From contig NZ_CP154826.1 of assembly GCF_039613825.1 (NCBI RefSeq), positions 1,054,001 to 1,118,000 of the forward strand: DNA of 64,000 nt. Reading direction: 5' to 3'. This stretch comes from Diaminobutyricibacter sp. McL0608. Lineage in GTDB: Bacteria > Actinomycetota > Actinomycetes > Actinomycetales > Microbacteriaceae. Shown in pieces: positions 34,361-42,559 of this stretch. A program made the translations under genes and the position numbers. Every line of letters starts with the position of its first letter. Positions within the stretch are counted from its first letter, which is position 1. The notes beneath the pieces are model-generated. The model was not told the origin of the DNA and searched no databases. It saw nothing but the letters and a program-made list of their open reading frames with translations.

Positions 34361-35470
34361 ATGTCGAATATCGCAACACGTCAGCCCCACACGGCCTGGG
34401 GTCGCGCCATCGGGATAGCGATCGCCGGCGCGGTCGTCGTGGTCGCCATCCTGCTGGCCTTCGTCTGGCCGATCATCACCGCCTCGGTCAAAGACGTCCC
34501 CATCGCGGTCGCCGGGTCCGCTGACCAGGTCGCGGCAGTGACCACTGCTCTCGACTCGAAAGCGAAAGGCGTCTTCGAGGTCACGACGGTCCCGGACCGT
34601 GCCGCCGCCGTCGACCTGATCAAGACGCGCGACGTCTACGGCGCGATCGTCGTCGGAGAGCAGCCGGAAGTGCTCACCGCATCCGCGGGCGGGCCGGCTG
34701 TGAGCCAGCTGCTCGGCCAACTCGCAGGCCAGCTGCAGGTGCAGGCCAACCAGCAAGCCGCGGCAGCACTGCAGCAGGCGATTGCGGCAGGCCAGGCGCC
34801 GGCGGGAACCGTCGCCCCCACCATCACCGTCACCGTCACGGATGTCGTGCCGCTCAGTTCCGGCGACCCGCGGGGACTCGGACTGACCGCGGCATCCTTC
34901 CCTCTCGTCCTCGGCGGCATCATCGGCGGCGTGCTCATCTCGTTGCTCGTCGTCGGCCCATGGCGCCGGCTCGCGAGTGTGGTCGTCTACGGTCTCGTCG
35001 CCGGATTCTCGGTGGTGGGGGTCATGCAGGGCTGGTTCGGGGTGCTCGAGGGGAACTTCTGGATCAACGGGCTCGCGGTCTCGCTGGCGATGGCGGCCAC
35101 GGTCTCCCTGATCGTCGGGATGAACGCCCTCATCGGGCGCGTCGGAATAGCGGTCGGCGCCATCATCACGATGCTCATCGGCAACCCCCTCTCGTCGGCC
35201 GCGCAGCCCATCCAGTTCACGGTTGAACCGTGGGGTGCGGTCGGCCAGTGGTTCGTGCCGGGAGCATCCGCCACGCTCATCCGCGATCTGTCCTACTTCC
35301 CCGACGCGAATCCGACCTTCCCGTGGCTGGTCCTGGCCGGCTGGACGCTGCTCGGAATGATCGCGATGGTCGCCGGCCACTTCCGCAACCAGGAAGTCGT
35401 GCACGTAGGTGACGCCCTGGAGAAGCCCGACGCGGAATCCGAACGGGAGGATGCGCTCCAGCCCGCCTAG
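34361..35470 (+). CDS. TetR-controlled membrane protein, ABC-2/YhgE-Pip-like
   Basis: 369 residues, ATG 34361 with GGAG 6 nt upstream. One helix at about 20-42 is followed by an extracytoplasmic domain of about 140 residues (Gln/Ala-rich at 115-155) and then five to six helices (185-345), the topology of YhgE/Pip and ABC-2-type permeases. No ATPase is adjacent, so it may act alone or borrow one. The strong operator pair upstream and the TetR gene suggest an inducible efflux or envelope-stress role. The charged C-terminal tail is cytoplasmic. Confidence 0.8.
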   Translation: MSNIATRQPHTAWGRAIGIAIAGAVVVVAILLAFVWPIITASVKDVPIAVAGSADQVAAVTTALDSKAKGVFEVTTVPDRAAAVDLIKTRDVYGAIVVGEQPEVLTASAGGPAVSQLLGQLAGQLQVQANQQAAAALQQAIAAGQAPAGTVAPTITVTVTDVVPLSSGDPRGLGLTAASFPLVLGGIIGGVLISLLVVGPWRRLASVVVYGLVAGFSVVGVMQGWFGVLEGNFWINGLAVSLAMAATVSLIVGMNALIGRVGIAVGAIITMLIGNPLSSAAQPIQFTVEPWGAVGQWFVPGASATLIRDLSYFPDANPTFPWLVLAGWTLLGMIAMVAGHFRNQEVVHVGDALEKPDAESEREDALQPA

Positions 35471-35479
35471 GCTGGAGTG

Positions 35480-36463
35480 ATGCAGACCAGAACACTCGGA
35501 GGCACCGGACGCACGGTCTCCGTCATCGGACTCGGCACCTGGCAGCTCGGCGCTGACTGGGGCGACGTGACGGAGGCCGATGCGCTCGCCGTGCTCGAAG
35601 CATCCGCCGACGCCGGTGTGACGTTCTTCGACACGGCGGACGTCTACGGAGACGGTCGCAGCGAGCAGCTGATCGGAAAGTTCCTGGCCGCGCATCCCGA
35701 TCGGGGCATCACGGTCGCCACCAAGATGGGCAGGCGCGAAGCGCAGGATCCGTCGAACTTCACTCTCGCGAAATTCCGAGAATGGACCGACCGCTCGCGC
35801 GGCAACCTGGGCGTCGACACCCTCGACCTGGTGCAGCTGCACTGTCCGCCGACGCCGGTCTACTCGACGGATTCCGTGTACGACGCGCTCGACACCCTCG
35901 TCGCCGACGGCGCCATCGCGGCCTACGGGGTCAGCGTCGAGACCTGCGAAGAAGCCCTGGCGGCGATCGCCCGGCCGGGAACGGCGACCGTGCAGATCAT
36001 CCTCAATGCGTTCCGGCTGAAGCCGCTCGACGAGGTGCTGCCTGCCGCCAGGGATGCCGGGGTCGGCATCATCGCGCGCGTGCCGCTCGCATCGGGATTG
36101 CTGAGTGGAAAATACACGGCGGCGACCACGTTCTCACCCGACGACCACCGCTCGTATAACCGGCACGGCGAGGCGTTCGACGTGGGGGAGACCTTCTCCG
36201 GTGTCGACTTCGAGACCGGCGTGGCGGCCGCGCAGGAATTCGCGACCCTCGTACCGGCCGGACTGACACCGGCGGAGGCCGCCATCGCGTGGGTCGCCGA
36301 GCAGGACGGCGTGAGTGCGGTCATCCCCGGGGCGAGATCGGTCGAGCAGGCACGGAAGAACGCGGCTGCCGGGTCGGTCGGGCCGCTGGGTGCGGCGTTC
36401 GACGGCGCTGTCGCAGCGCTGTACGACCGGCGCCTGCGCGCATCCATCCACTCGCGCTGGTAG
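35480..36463 (+). CDS. Aldo/keto reductase (YajO/AKR11-like)
   Basis: 327 residues with an aldo/keto reductase TIM barrel: cofactor-side GLGTWQLG, catalytic Asp/Tyr in FFDTADVYGDGRSEQLIG, Lys in VATKMGR and His in LVQLHCPPTP. The NADPH-binding loop is VIPGARSVEQARKN near the end. It reduces aldehydes or sugar-derived ketones; the substrate is unknown. TAGGCT (35468-35473) ends 6 nt before the ATG at 35480 and straddles the stop of the previous gene, so this gene likely has its own leaderless promoter. Confidence 0.9.
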   Translation: MQTRTLGGTGRTVSVIGLGTWQLGADWGDVTEADALAVLEASADAGVTFFDTADVYGDGRSEQLIGKFLAAHPDRGITVATKMGRREAQDPSNFTLAKFREWTDRSRGNLGVDTLDLVQLHCPPTPVYSTDSVYDALDTLVADGAIAAYGVSVETCEEALAAIARPGTATVQIILNAFRLKPLDEVLPAARDAGVGIIARVPLASGLLSGKYTAATTFSPDDHRSYNRHGEAFDVGETFSGVDFETGVAAAQEFATLVPAGLTPAEAAIAWVAEQDGVSAVIPGARSVEQARKNAAAGSVGPLGAAFDGAVAALYDRRLRASIHSRW

Positions 36464-36512
36464 CCCGCCGCGCTGGCCTGCCGCCCTGGGGCGGGGGCGC
36501 TTCGGCGACCGC

Positions 36513-37724
36513 TCAGGACGGCTGGACCGGAACCGGCTCGGTGTCGGGGATGGGGCTCGCATCGCGGCCGCGGAGGTCGGGATGCCAGCGGTGCGCGAGC
36601 GCGGGCACGATGAAGCCGACGAGCGCGAAGGCGCTCGCTGCCCAGAATGCGCCGATCGGGCCGTTTGCGTCGATGAGGAATCCGGCGAGCGCAGACCCGA
36701 GTGCCGCTCCGATGAGTTGCCCGGTCCCGACCCAGCCGTACGCCTCCGCCGTGTCGCTGAACTTGACGCTCGCCGAGACGATCGAGAAGAGCACGGCGAG
36801 GGCCGGCGCGATCCCGAGGCCGGCGATGATCAGCGTCAGCGAGAGCCCCCACCAGGTGGCCAGCGCGAACATCGAGATCGTGACGCCGACGAACACGATG
36901 AACATCCGGCGTGCGGTCGCCCAGGGGCCGATCGGCACGTGGCCGAACGCGAGGCCGCCCACGAGCGAGCCGAGCGACCAGATGGCCAGAACGACACCCG
37001 CCTCCGGTCCCTGGTCGCCGAAATTGGCGACGACCCCGGCCTCGATCGCCGCGCAGGACCCGATGAGGAGGAAGCCGACCACGGTCGCGAGAAGCACCGG
37101 CGGACGCTGCAGCACGGAGCCGAAGCGCCGCTTGCTTCGGGGGATGCGCACGCGGCCGACCTCCGGGGAGGAGATGAACCAGGCCCCGCCGAGAAGCATG
37201 ATCGCCACGGACATGAGGATGCCCTCGACGGTGCCGATCTGGGTGGAGACGAACGTGATCGCCACGGGTCCGGCGATCCAGATGATCTCCTGCGCGGACG
37301 CGTCGAGCGAGAAGAGCGGTGTGAGTTGTCGGGAGTTGACCATCTTGGGGTAGATGGTGCGCACGGCCGGCTGGATGGGGGGCATGCTCAGGCCGGCGAA
37401 GAAGGCGACGCCCATGGTGACGGGGATCGGCAGGACGAACAGACCGATGGAGGCGATGGCGGCGGAGCAGAACGCGAGTGTCGTCCAGAGCACGATGCGC
37501 ATGCCGAGCACGCCCATCAGGCGGCTCGTCATCGGCCCCGCGATCGCCTGACCGATGCTCATCGCGCCGAGGACGAGACCGGCCGCGCCGTAGGAGTGAT
37601 GGACGCGCTCGATGTGGAGCAGGAAGGCGAGGGAGAGCATGCCGAACGGGAAGCGGGCGGTGAGCTGGGCCGCGATGATACGAGCGACGCCGGGCGTCTT
37701 CAGAAGGCTCGTATAGCTGCTCAC
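36513..37724 (-). CDS. MFS transporter
   Basis: 403 residues from GTG 37724, twelve predicted helices, with GPMTSRLMGVLGMR in the motif-A loop position and a C-terminal charged Pro-rich tail. I do not recognise a substrate class; it resembles sugar-efflux or YfmO-type exporters. It is transcribed away from the nrd operon, and the 287-bp gap holds the nrd control region, so its own promoter must lie close to 37740-37770. Confidence 0.85.
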   Translation of the reverse strand: MSSYTSLLKTPGVARIIAAQLTARFPFGMLSLAFLLHIERVHHSYGAAGLVLGAMSIGQAIAGPMTSRLMGVLGMRIVLWTTLAFCSAAIASIGLFVLPIPVTMGVAFFAGLSMPPIQPAVRTIYPKMVNSRQLTPLFSLDASAQEIIWIAGPVAITFVSTQIGTVEGILMSVAIMLLGGAWFISSPEVGRVRIPRSKRRFGSVLQRPPVLLATVVGFLLIGSCAAIEAGVVANFGDQGPEAGVVLAIWSLGSLVGGLAFGHVPIGPWATARRMFIVFVGVTISMFALATWWGLSLTLIIAGLGIAPALAVLFSIVSASVKFSDTAEAYGWVGTGQLIGAALGSALAGFLIDANGPIGAFWAASAFALVGFIVPALAHRWHPDLRGRDASPIPDTEPVPVQPS

Positions 37725-37774
37725 AAGAGGCCCAGTCTATCGGTCGGCACCCGTGTCGGTAGGGGGCCGTAGGG

Positions 37775-37813
37775 TGTGCATAACTCGGAAAAGTTATGCA
37801 CATCTGTGGATGA
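37775..37813. promoter_or_regulatory. DnaA-box cluster upstream of the nrd operon
   Basis: A perfect 11-bp inverted repeat, TGTGCATAACT (37775-37785) and AGTTATGCACA (37792-37802) with a 6-bp spacer, carries one DnaA box TTATGCACA on each strand (consensus TTATNCACA). A third copy at 37805-37813 reads TCATCCACA on the minus strand, one mismatch from TTATCCACA. Three boxes in 39 bp, 20-60 bp upstream of the nrd promoter, suggest control of dNTP supply by the initiator DnaA, as known for E. coli nrdAB. Confidence 0.78.
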
Positions 37814-37833
37814 CACGCCCACTAGATGTGGGG

Positions 37834-37866
37834 TTACGCGTGTCGTGATACCCCGCTATATAGTGG
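37834..37866 (+). promoter_or_regulatory. nrd promoter with overlapping NrdR-like box
   Basis: TTACGC (37834-37839), 17-bp spacer, TATATA (37857-37862). The 16-mer CCCCGCTATATAGTGG (37851-37866) matches about 11 of 16 positions of the NrdR consensus ACACWATATATWGTGT and covers the -10, the usual NrdR position. A second box at the standard spacing is not clear. The leader would be about 140 nt and contains a GCCCC/GGGGC hairpin (37896-37912). Confidence 0.65.
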
Positions 37867-38011
37867 TCACACGCCGATACGAAGCTAGGGAAAATGCCCC
37901 CACGATTGGGGCGTGACAGAGCGATTTCAGGGGAATAGAAGGCGTCTGCAGACCGGGTCATCCGGTGAGGTTTCGCCGTTCGTACAGAGCGGCACAGAAG
38001 AGGGAGAAGAA

Positions 38012-40483
38012 GTGGCAATCACCGTCGTCAAGCGGAACGGCCAGCGTGAGCCGTACGACGCGAACAAGATCAACCTGGCGATCGAGCACGCTTCGCAGGG
38101 GCTCGACGAGAACATCACCTGGGTCACCCAGATCGCGAGCGAACTCGAACTGACCCTGTTCGACGGCATCACGACCCAGCAGCTCGACGAAGCCGTCATC
38201 CAGGTGGCGCTCCAGAACGTCAAAGACGACCCCGCATTCGACATCGTCGCTGCGCGCCTGCTGTTGAAGACCATCTACAAGCGTGTCCTCGGCGACTACG
38301 AATCCGCCGATGAGCTCAAGTCGCTGCACACCAGCCACTTCCGCGGGTACATCGACCGCGGCGTCTCCGAGCAGCTGCTCGACCCGCGCTTCACGTCGCT
38401 CTACGACCTCGACCGCCTGGCCGCAGCACTCGAGCCCGACCGCGACGAACTGCTCAAGTACATCGGTGTCGTGACCCTCAACAACCGCTACGGCATCAAG
38501 GCTCGCAACGGCGAGACACTCGAGGTTCCGCAGTTCTTCTGGATGCGCATCGCGATGGGCCTCGCGCTCAACGAGGCGGACCCGACCCGGCACGCCCTCG
38601 AGTTCTACACCAAGATGTCGAAGCTCGAATACCTCGCCGCCGGCTCGACCCTCGTCAACGCGGGCACCGCATATCCGCAGCTCTCCAACTGCTTCGTCAT
38701 GGAGATGCAGGACGACATCGAGCACATCGCCAAGTCGGTCCGCGACGTGATGTGGCTGACCAAGGGCACCGGCGGCATCGGCCTGTCCGTCACCAAGCTG
38801 CGTGCGCAGGGTTCGCCCATCCGCTCGAACAACACGACCTCGACGGGGCCGATCCCGTTCATGCACACGATCGACTCCGTGCTGCGCGCGGTCAGCCGCG
38901 GTGGCAAGAAGTTCGGCGCCCTCTGCTTCTACATGGAGAACTGGCACCTGGACTTCCCGGAGTTCCTCGACCTGCGCCAGAACTCGGGCGACCCGTACCG
39001 CCGCACCCGTACGGCGAACACGGCCGTCTGGATCAGCGACGAGTTCATGAAGCGCGTCCAGAACGACGAGGCGTGGTACCTCTTCGACCCGCTGGAGGTC
39101 GCCGACCTGAACGAGCTGTACGGCAAGGCGTTCTCCGAGCGCTACGCCCACTACGTGGAGGAGGCCGAGGCCGGTCGCCTGCACATGTTCAAGAAGATCA
39201 CCGCGCGTGAGCAGTTCAAGGCGATCCTGATGAGCCTCCAGACCACCAGCCACCCGTGGCTGACCTGGAAGGACACGATCAACAACCGTGCCCTGAACAA
39301 CAACACCGGCACGATCCACCTGTCGAACCTCTGCACCGAGATCTGCCTCCCGCAGGACCGCCACAACGTCTCCGTCTGCAACCTCGCGTCGATCAACCTG
39401 ACGCGCCACCTCGAGAACGGCGTCTTCGACTGGGCCCGCATCGAGGAGAGCGCCCGCAGCGCCGTCCGCCAGCTCGACAACCTCATCGACATCACCATCT
39501 CGAGCGTCGACGAAGCCGACTTCTCGAACACCCAGAACCGCGCGATCGGCCTCGGAGTGATGGGTTTCACCGACGTGGTCGAGAAGCTGGGCATCAGCTA
39601 CGAGAGCGAAGAGGCGTACGACCTGATCGACGAGATCATGGAGCACGTCTCGTACGCAGCGATCGACGAGAGCGCCGACCTGGCGCGCGAACGCGGTTCC
39701 TACCCGAACTTCGAGGGCTCGCGCTGGTCGCAGGGCCTGGTGCCGTTCGACAGCATCGCCCTCACCGAGCAGGACCGCGGCGTGCCGATCAAGGTCAACC
39801 GCACGACGCGTCTCGACTGGGATGCGCTGCGCGAGAAGGTCAAGGGCGGCGTGCGCAACGCGACGCTGATGGCGATCGCGCCCACCGCATCCATCGGTCT
39901 GGTCGCCGGCACGACCCCCGGTTTCGACCCGCAGTTCTCGCAGATCTTCAGCCGGTCGACCTCGTCGGGCAAGTTCCTCGAAGTCAACCGCAACCTGGTC
40001 GACGCGCTGCAGGCCGAAGGCATCTGGGAGAAGGTCCGCGAGTCGATCCTGCGCAGCCAGGGCGACATCCAGGGCATCCCCGAGATCCCGGATGCGATCA
40101 AGGCGACCTACAAGACCAGCTTCCAGCTCTCGCCGTACTCGTTCATCGAGGTCGCAGCCCGTGCGCAGAAGTGGATCGACCAGGCGATCAGCCGCAACAT
40201 GTACCTCGAGACGCGTGATCTCGGCGACATGATGGACATCTACTACGCGGCATGGGAGCGTGGAGTCAAGACCACCTACTACCTGCACATGAAGCCGCGT
40301 CACCAGGCGGAGCAGTCGACCGTCAAGGTCAACAAGGCCGAGGAGATCGCCGGGGGCGCAGCTCGCAAGGGCTTCGCATCCGTCGGCGCCGGTGAGGGTG
40401 CGGATGCAGCGCCTGCAGCCGCTCCGGCGCCCGCTCGCCGCGGTTTCGGCTTCGGAGGTCTCTCGACGGGTGGTGACAAGTAA
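38012..40483 (+). CDS. nrdA: Ribonucleoside-diphosphate reductase, alpha (catalytic) subunit, lacking its C-terminal Cys tail
   Basis: 823 residues from GTG 38012 (AGGGAG upstream). It reduces ribonucleotides to deoxyribonucleotides with NrdB. An ATP-cone regulatory domain lies at 1-90 (VVKRNGQREPYDANKINLAI). The ten-stranded barrel carries the expected active-site cysteines: PQLSNCFVME, NLCTEICLP and VSVCNLASINL. The radical-transfer tyrosine pair is in KTTYYLHMKPR near the end. After it comes an Ala/Pro/Gly linker, and the chain stops at TAA 40481 after GGLSTGGDK without the C-terminal Cys pair that reduces the active-site disulfide. That pair (CESC) is found in frame immediately after the stop, in the next tiny ORF. 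Operon order nrdA, tail, nrdB; controlled from 37775-37866. Confidence 0.95.
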   Translation: MAITVVKRNGQREPYDANKINLAIEHASQGLDENITWVTQIASELELTLFDGITTQQLDEAVIQVALQNVKDDPAFDIVAARLLLKTIYKRVLGDYESADELKSLHTSHFRGYIDRGVSEQLLDPRFTSLYDLDRLAAALEPDRDELLKYIGVVTLNNRYGIKARNGETLEVPQFFWMRIAMGLALNEADPTRHALEFYTKMSKLEYLAAGSTLVNAGTAYPQLSNCFVMEMQDDIEHIAKSVRDVMWLTKGTGGIGLSVTKLRAQGSPIRSNNTTSTGPIPFMHTIDSVLRAVSRGGKKFGALCFYMENWHLDFPEFLDLRQNSGDPYRRTRTANTAVWISDEFMKRVQNDEAWYLFDPLEVADLNELYGKAFSERYAHYVEEAEAGRLHMFKKITAREQFKAILMSLQTTSHPWLTWKDTINNRALNNNTGTIHLSNLCTEICLPQDRHNVSVCNLASINLTRHLENGVFDWARIEESARSAVRQLDNLIDITISSVDEADFSNTQNRAIGLGVMGFTDVVEKLGISYESEEAYDLIDEIMEHVSYAAIDESADLARERGSYPNFEGSRWSQGLVPFDSIALTEQDRGVPIKVNRTTRLDWDALREKVKGGVRNATLMAIAPTASIGLVAGTTPGFDPQFSQIFSRSTSSGKFLEVNRNLVDALQAEGIWEKVRESILRSQGDIQGIPEIPDAIKATYKTSFQLSPYSFIEVAARAQKWIDQAISRNMYLETRDLGDMMDIYYAAWERGVKTTYYLHMKPRHQAEQSTVKVNKAEEIAGGAARKGFASVGAGEGADAAPAAAPAPARRGFGFGGLSTGGDK

Positions 40484-40567
40484 ATGAGCAACACCACCAC
40501 CCGCGTCGAGGAATACTACGTTCCGGTCGACCCGATGGACGAGCTTCAGTGCGAGTCGTGCCAGTAG
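40484..40567 (+). CDS. Detached C-terminal redox tail of NrdA (27 residues, CESC)
   Basis: A 27-codon ORF starting at the ATG directly after the nrdA stop (TAAATG) and in the same frame. It reads MSNTTTRVEEYYVPVDPMDE then LQCESCQ. The ending matches the flexible C-terminal arm of class I NrdA proteins, whose Cys pair shuttles electrons from thioredoxin or glutaredoxin to the active site. Its own Shine-Dalgarno, GGTGGTGA (40469-40476), lies 7 nt before the ATG within the last codons of nrdA, so coupled reinitiation is well supported; readthrough of TAA would restore a fused protein. It is either a true split arm acting in trans or a recent nonsense change. It is too small for standard gene callers. 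Confidence 0.8.
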   Translation: MSNTTTRVEEYYVPVDPMDELQCESCQ

Positions 40568-40610
40568 TCGCGTCCAGGCGCTGACCCGAAGTAAGAAGAG
40601 AGAGAAACAC

Positions 40611-41603
40611 ATGGCGATTTTGGGAACGGGAATCCAGGAAGGATTGCTTCTCAAGCCGGTCACCTACAAGTGGGCGATGGACCTGTACGACCAGGCGGTT
40701 GCGAACACCTGGTTCCCGAACGAGATCCAGCTCGGCGAGGACATCGCCGACTTCAAGAAGATGACGGATGAGGAACGTCACGCCATCACGTTCCTCATGA
40801 GCTACTTCAACCCGAATGAGCTGCTCGTGAACAAGGCGCTCGCGTTCGGCGTGTACCCGTACCTGAACGCGGCCGAGGCGCACCTGTACCTCGCGAAGCA
40901 GATGTGGGAGGAGGCGAACCACTGCATGTCGTTCGAGTACGTCCTCGAGACGTTCCCGATCGATCGTGAGGCCGCCTACAACTCGCACATCGATGTTCCG
41001 TCGATGGCGCGCAAGGAGGAGTTCGAGATCCGCTTCATCAAGCGGATGACCGAAGAGACTCTCGACATCACGACGACCGCGGGCAAGCAGGACTTCATCC
41101 GCAACCTCGTGGCGTACAACGTGATCCTCGAGGGCATCTGGTTCTACTCGGGCTTCATGGTCGCCCTGTCGTTCCGTCAGCGCAATCTTCTGCGCAACTT
41201 CGGTTCGCTCATGGACTGGGTCGTGCGCGACGAGTCGCTGCACCTGAAGTTCGGTATCAACCTCATCCTGACGGTGCTGGAGGAGAACCCCGACCTGCAG
41301 ACGGCGGAGTTCGCCGAGGAGATCCGCCAGATGATCCTCGACGCCGTCGAGATGGAGGAGGAGTACAACCGCGATCTTCTCCCGAACGGCATCCTGGGCC
41401 TGAACGCGAACTACATCAACCAGTACGTCAAGTACCTGGCTGACCGTCGCCTGGAGGAGCTCGGCTTCGAGCCCGAGTACAAGGTGTCCAACCCGGCGAA
41501 GTGGATGGCGACGGCGAACGACACGCTCGAGCTGGTCAACTTCTTCGAGTCGACGAACACGTCGTACGAGTCGAACGCGAAGGCGTCCACCGGAAGCCGG
41601 TAG
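40611..41603 (+). CDS. nrdB: Ribonucleoside-diphosphate reductase, beta subunit, class Ic (Chlamydia-type)
   Basis: 330 residues, AGAGAGAAA before the ATG. Ferritin-like four-helix metal protein that starts the radical for NrdA. Metal ligands by alignment are E70 (NPNELLVNKAL), E101 and H104 (WEEANHCMSF), E174 (LEGIWFYSGF), and E208 and H211 (RDESLH). The residue four after H104, where E. coli has radical Tyr122, is Phe108, and the first ligand is Glu rather than Asp. Both are the marks of class Ic enzymes such as that of Chlamydia trachomatis, which use a Mn(IV)/Fe(III) centre instead of a tyrosyl radical. Long stretches, e.g. FYSGFMVALSF and LPNGILGLNAN, are also Chlamydia-like. No NrdI or NrdH gene is adjacent, as expected for class Ic. 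Confidence 0.95.
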   Translation: MAILGTGIQEGLLLKPVTYKWAMDLYDQAVANTWFPNEIQLGEDIADFKKMTDEERHAITFLMSYFNPNELLVNKALAFGVYPYLNAAEAHLYLAKQMWEEANHCMSFEYVLETFPIDREAAYNSHIDVPSMARKEEFEIRFIKRMTEETLDITTTAGKQDFIRNLVAYNVILEGIWFYSGFMVALSFRQRNLLRNFGSLMDWVVRDESLHLKFGINLILTVLEENPDLQTAEFAEEIRQMILDAVEMEEEYNRDLLPNGILGLNANYINQYVKYLADRRLEELGFEPEYKVSNPAKWMATANDTLELVNFFESTNTSYESNAKASTGSR

Positions 41604-41636
41604 CCGTTCCCGTTGTTTGTGCGGGCTTTCGTGCGT

Positions 41637-42467
41637 TCAGATCAGCGGGCGGCGTGGCCGCGCACGATTGGCGGCTGCCGCGGCCAGTCCGAGGGTGACC
41701 GGGTGAACCCAGCCGCGTTGCGCAGACTGGCTGAGCGCGGCGACGACTGCTGTGATGCCTGCGGTCACGGTCGCTGCTCCGGCGATGTCGAGGCGTTCTG
41801 GAGTGCGACGCAGATCTCGCGTCACAAGGTACGGGATGACCGCGATCACCACGAGGCCGACGGGCACGTTGACGAAGAAGACCGCCTGCCATCCGAACGC
41901 CGCCGTGAGTACGCCGCCGAGCAGGACGCCTGCGGCGCTCCCTATTCCGGCGACGGCGCCCCAGATTCCGAACGCCTTGGCCCGGTCTTTTCCGGCGAAC
42001 AGGTGGGTGACGAGCGCGAGGCATGCCGGGGCGAGCAGCGCAGCGGACGCTCCCTGGAGCGCGCGGGCCGAGAGCAGCATCGCCCCGCTGCTTGACAGTC
42101 CGGCAACGGTCGAAGCGGCAATGAATCCGGCAACCCCTATGAGGAACATGCGCCGGTGTCCGAGCTGATCGGCGAGTCGGCCTCCGAGCAGCAGCAGACC
42201 GCCGAAGGGGAGCACATAGGCAGTGATGATCCAGCCGAGCGCGGCGGTGTCGAGGTGGAGCTGACTTCCGACGGAGGGTAGGGCGATGTTGACGATGGAC
42301 GCGTCGAGCACGACCAGGAACTGGGCGAGCGCGAGCACCGTGAGGGCCCACCAACGATGGGTGCTGCGAGCCGGAGCCGCAGCGAGTGCCGCAGAGGTCC
42401 GTTTCGCAGTCGCGGGTGTCGAGGTGCCGGCTTGCACCCCGGGCGTGTCGGCAAGGGAGGAGGACAT
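41637..42467 (-). pseudogene. DHA2-type MFS exporter, 3'-truncated
   Basis: About 276 residues from ATG 42467. The N-terminal half is a good DHA2 exporter: helix 1 with VVLDASIVNIALPSVGSQL, motif A GGRLADQLGHRRMF, motif C AGIGSAAGVLLGGVLTAAFG. About eight helices are present, then the chain breaks off at GLAAAAANRARPRRPLI; family members have 14 helices and about 480 residues. The last few residues look like the loop normally found after helix 8, as if DNA beyond it had been deleted up to the nrdB end 33 bp away. Its promoter and TetR operator remain intact. It is probably non-functional as a transporter, though a truncated protein could still be made. Confidence 0.65.
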
Positions 42468-42469
42468 AT

Positions 42470-42509
42470 GGTTTAACATTTCGCATGGTGAGTGATCAAT
42501 CAATCACTC
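42470..42509 (-). promoter_or_regulatory. TetR operator and promoter of the truncated MFS gene
   Basis: A perfect 7-bp dyad GAGTGAT (42490-42496) and ATCACTC (42503-42509) with a 6-bp spacer. It overlaps a minus-strand -35 (TTGATC) followed by a 17-bp spacer and TTAAAC (42471-42476), ending just upstream of the ATG at 42467. The half-site TGAGTGA is shared with the dyad at the TetR gene start (43139-43158), so one repressor probably binds both. Confidence 0.72.
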
Positions 42510-42559
42510 TTGTGGTGAAAGAAGCGGCCCCGCTGGCGCGAGGCCGGTCGGAGCCCGGA

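Noticed and set aside
37725-38011. Cobalamin riboswitch in the nrd leader
   Set aside because: Class I RNR operons in some actinobacteria carry one, but I find no B12-box-like sequence. Only a short GCCCC/GGGGC hairpin is present in the leader.
40481-40483. Selenocysteine or other recoding at the nrdA stop
   Set aside because: The stop is TAA, not TGA, and no selenocysteine-insertion hairpin is seen. Reinitiation at the adjacent ATG with its own Shine-Dalgarno is the simpler reading.
37958-40663. A 901-codon minus-strand frame under nrdA
   Set aside because: Mirror of the nrdA coding sequence; composition follows the complement of the sense codons and no family is visible.
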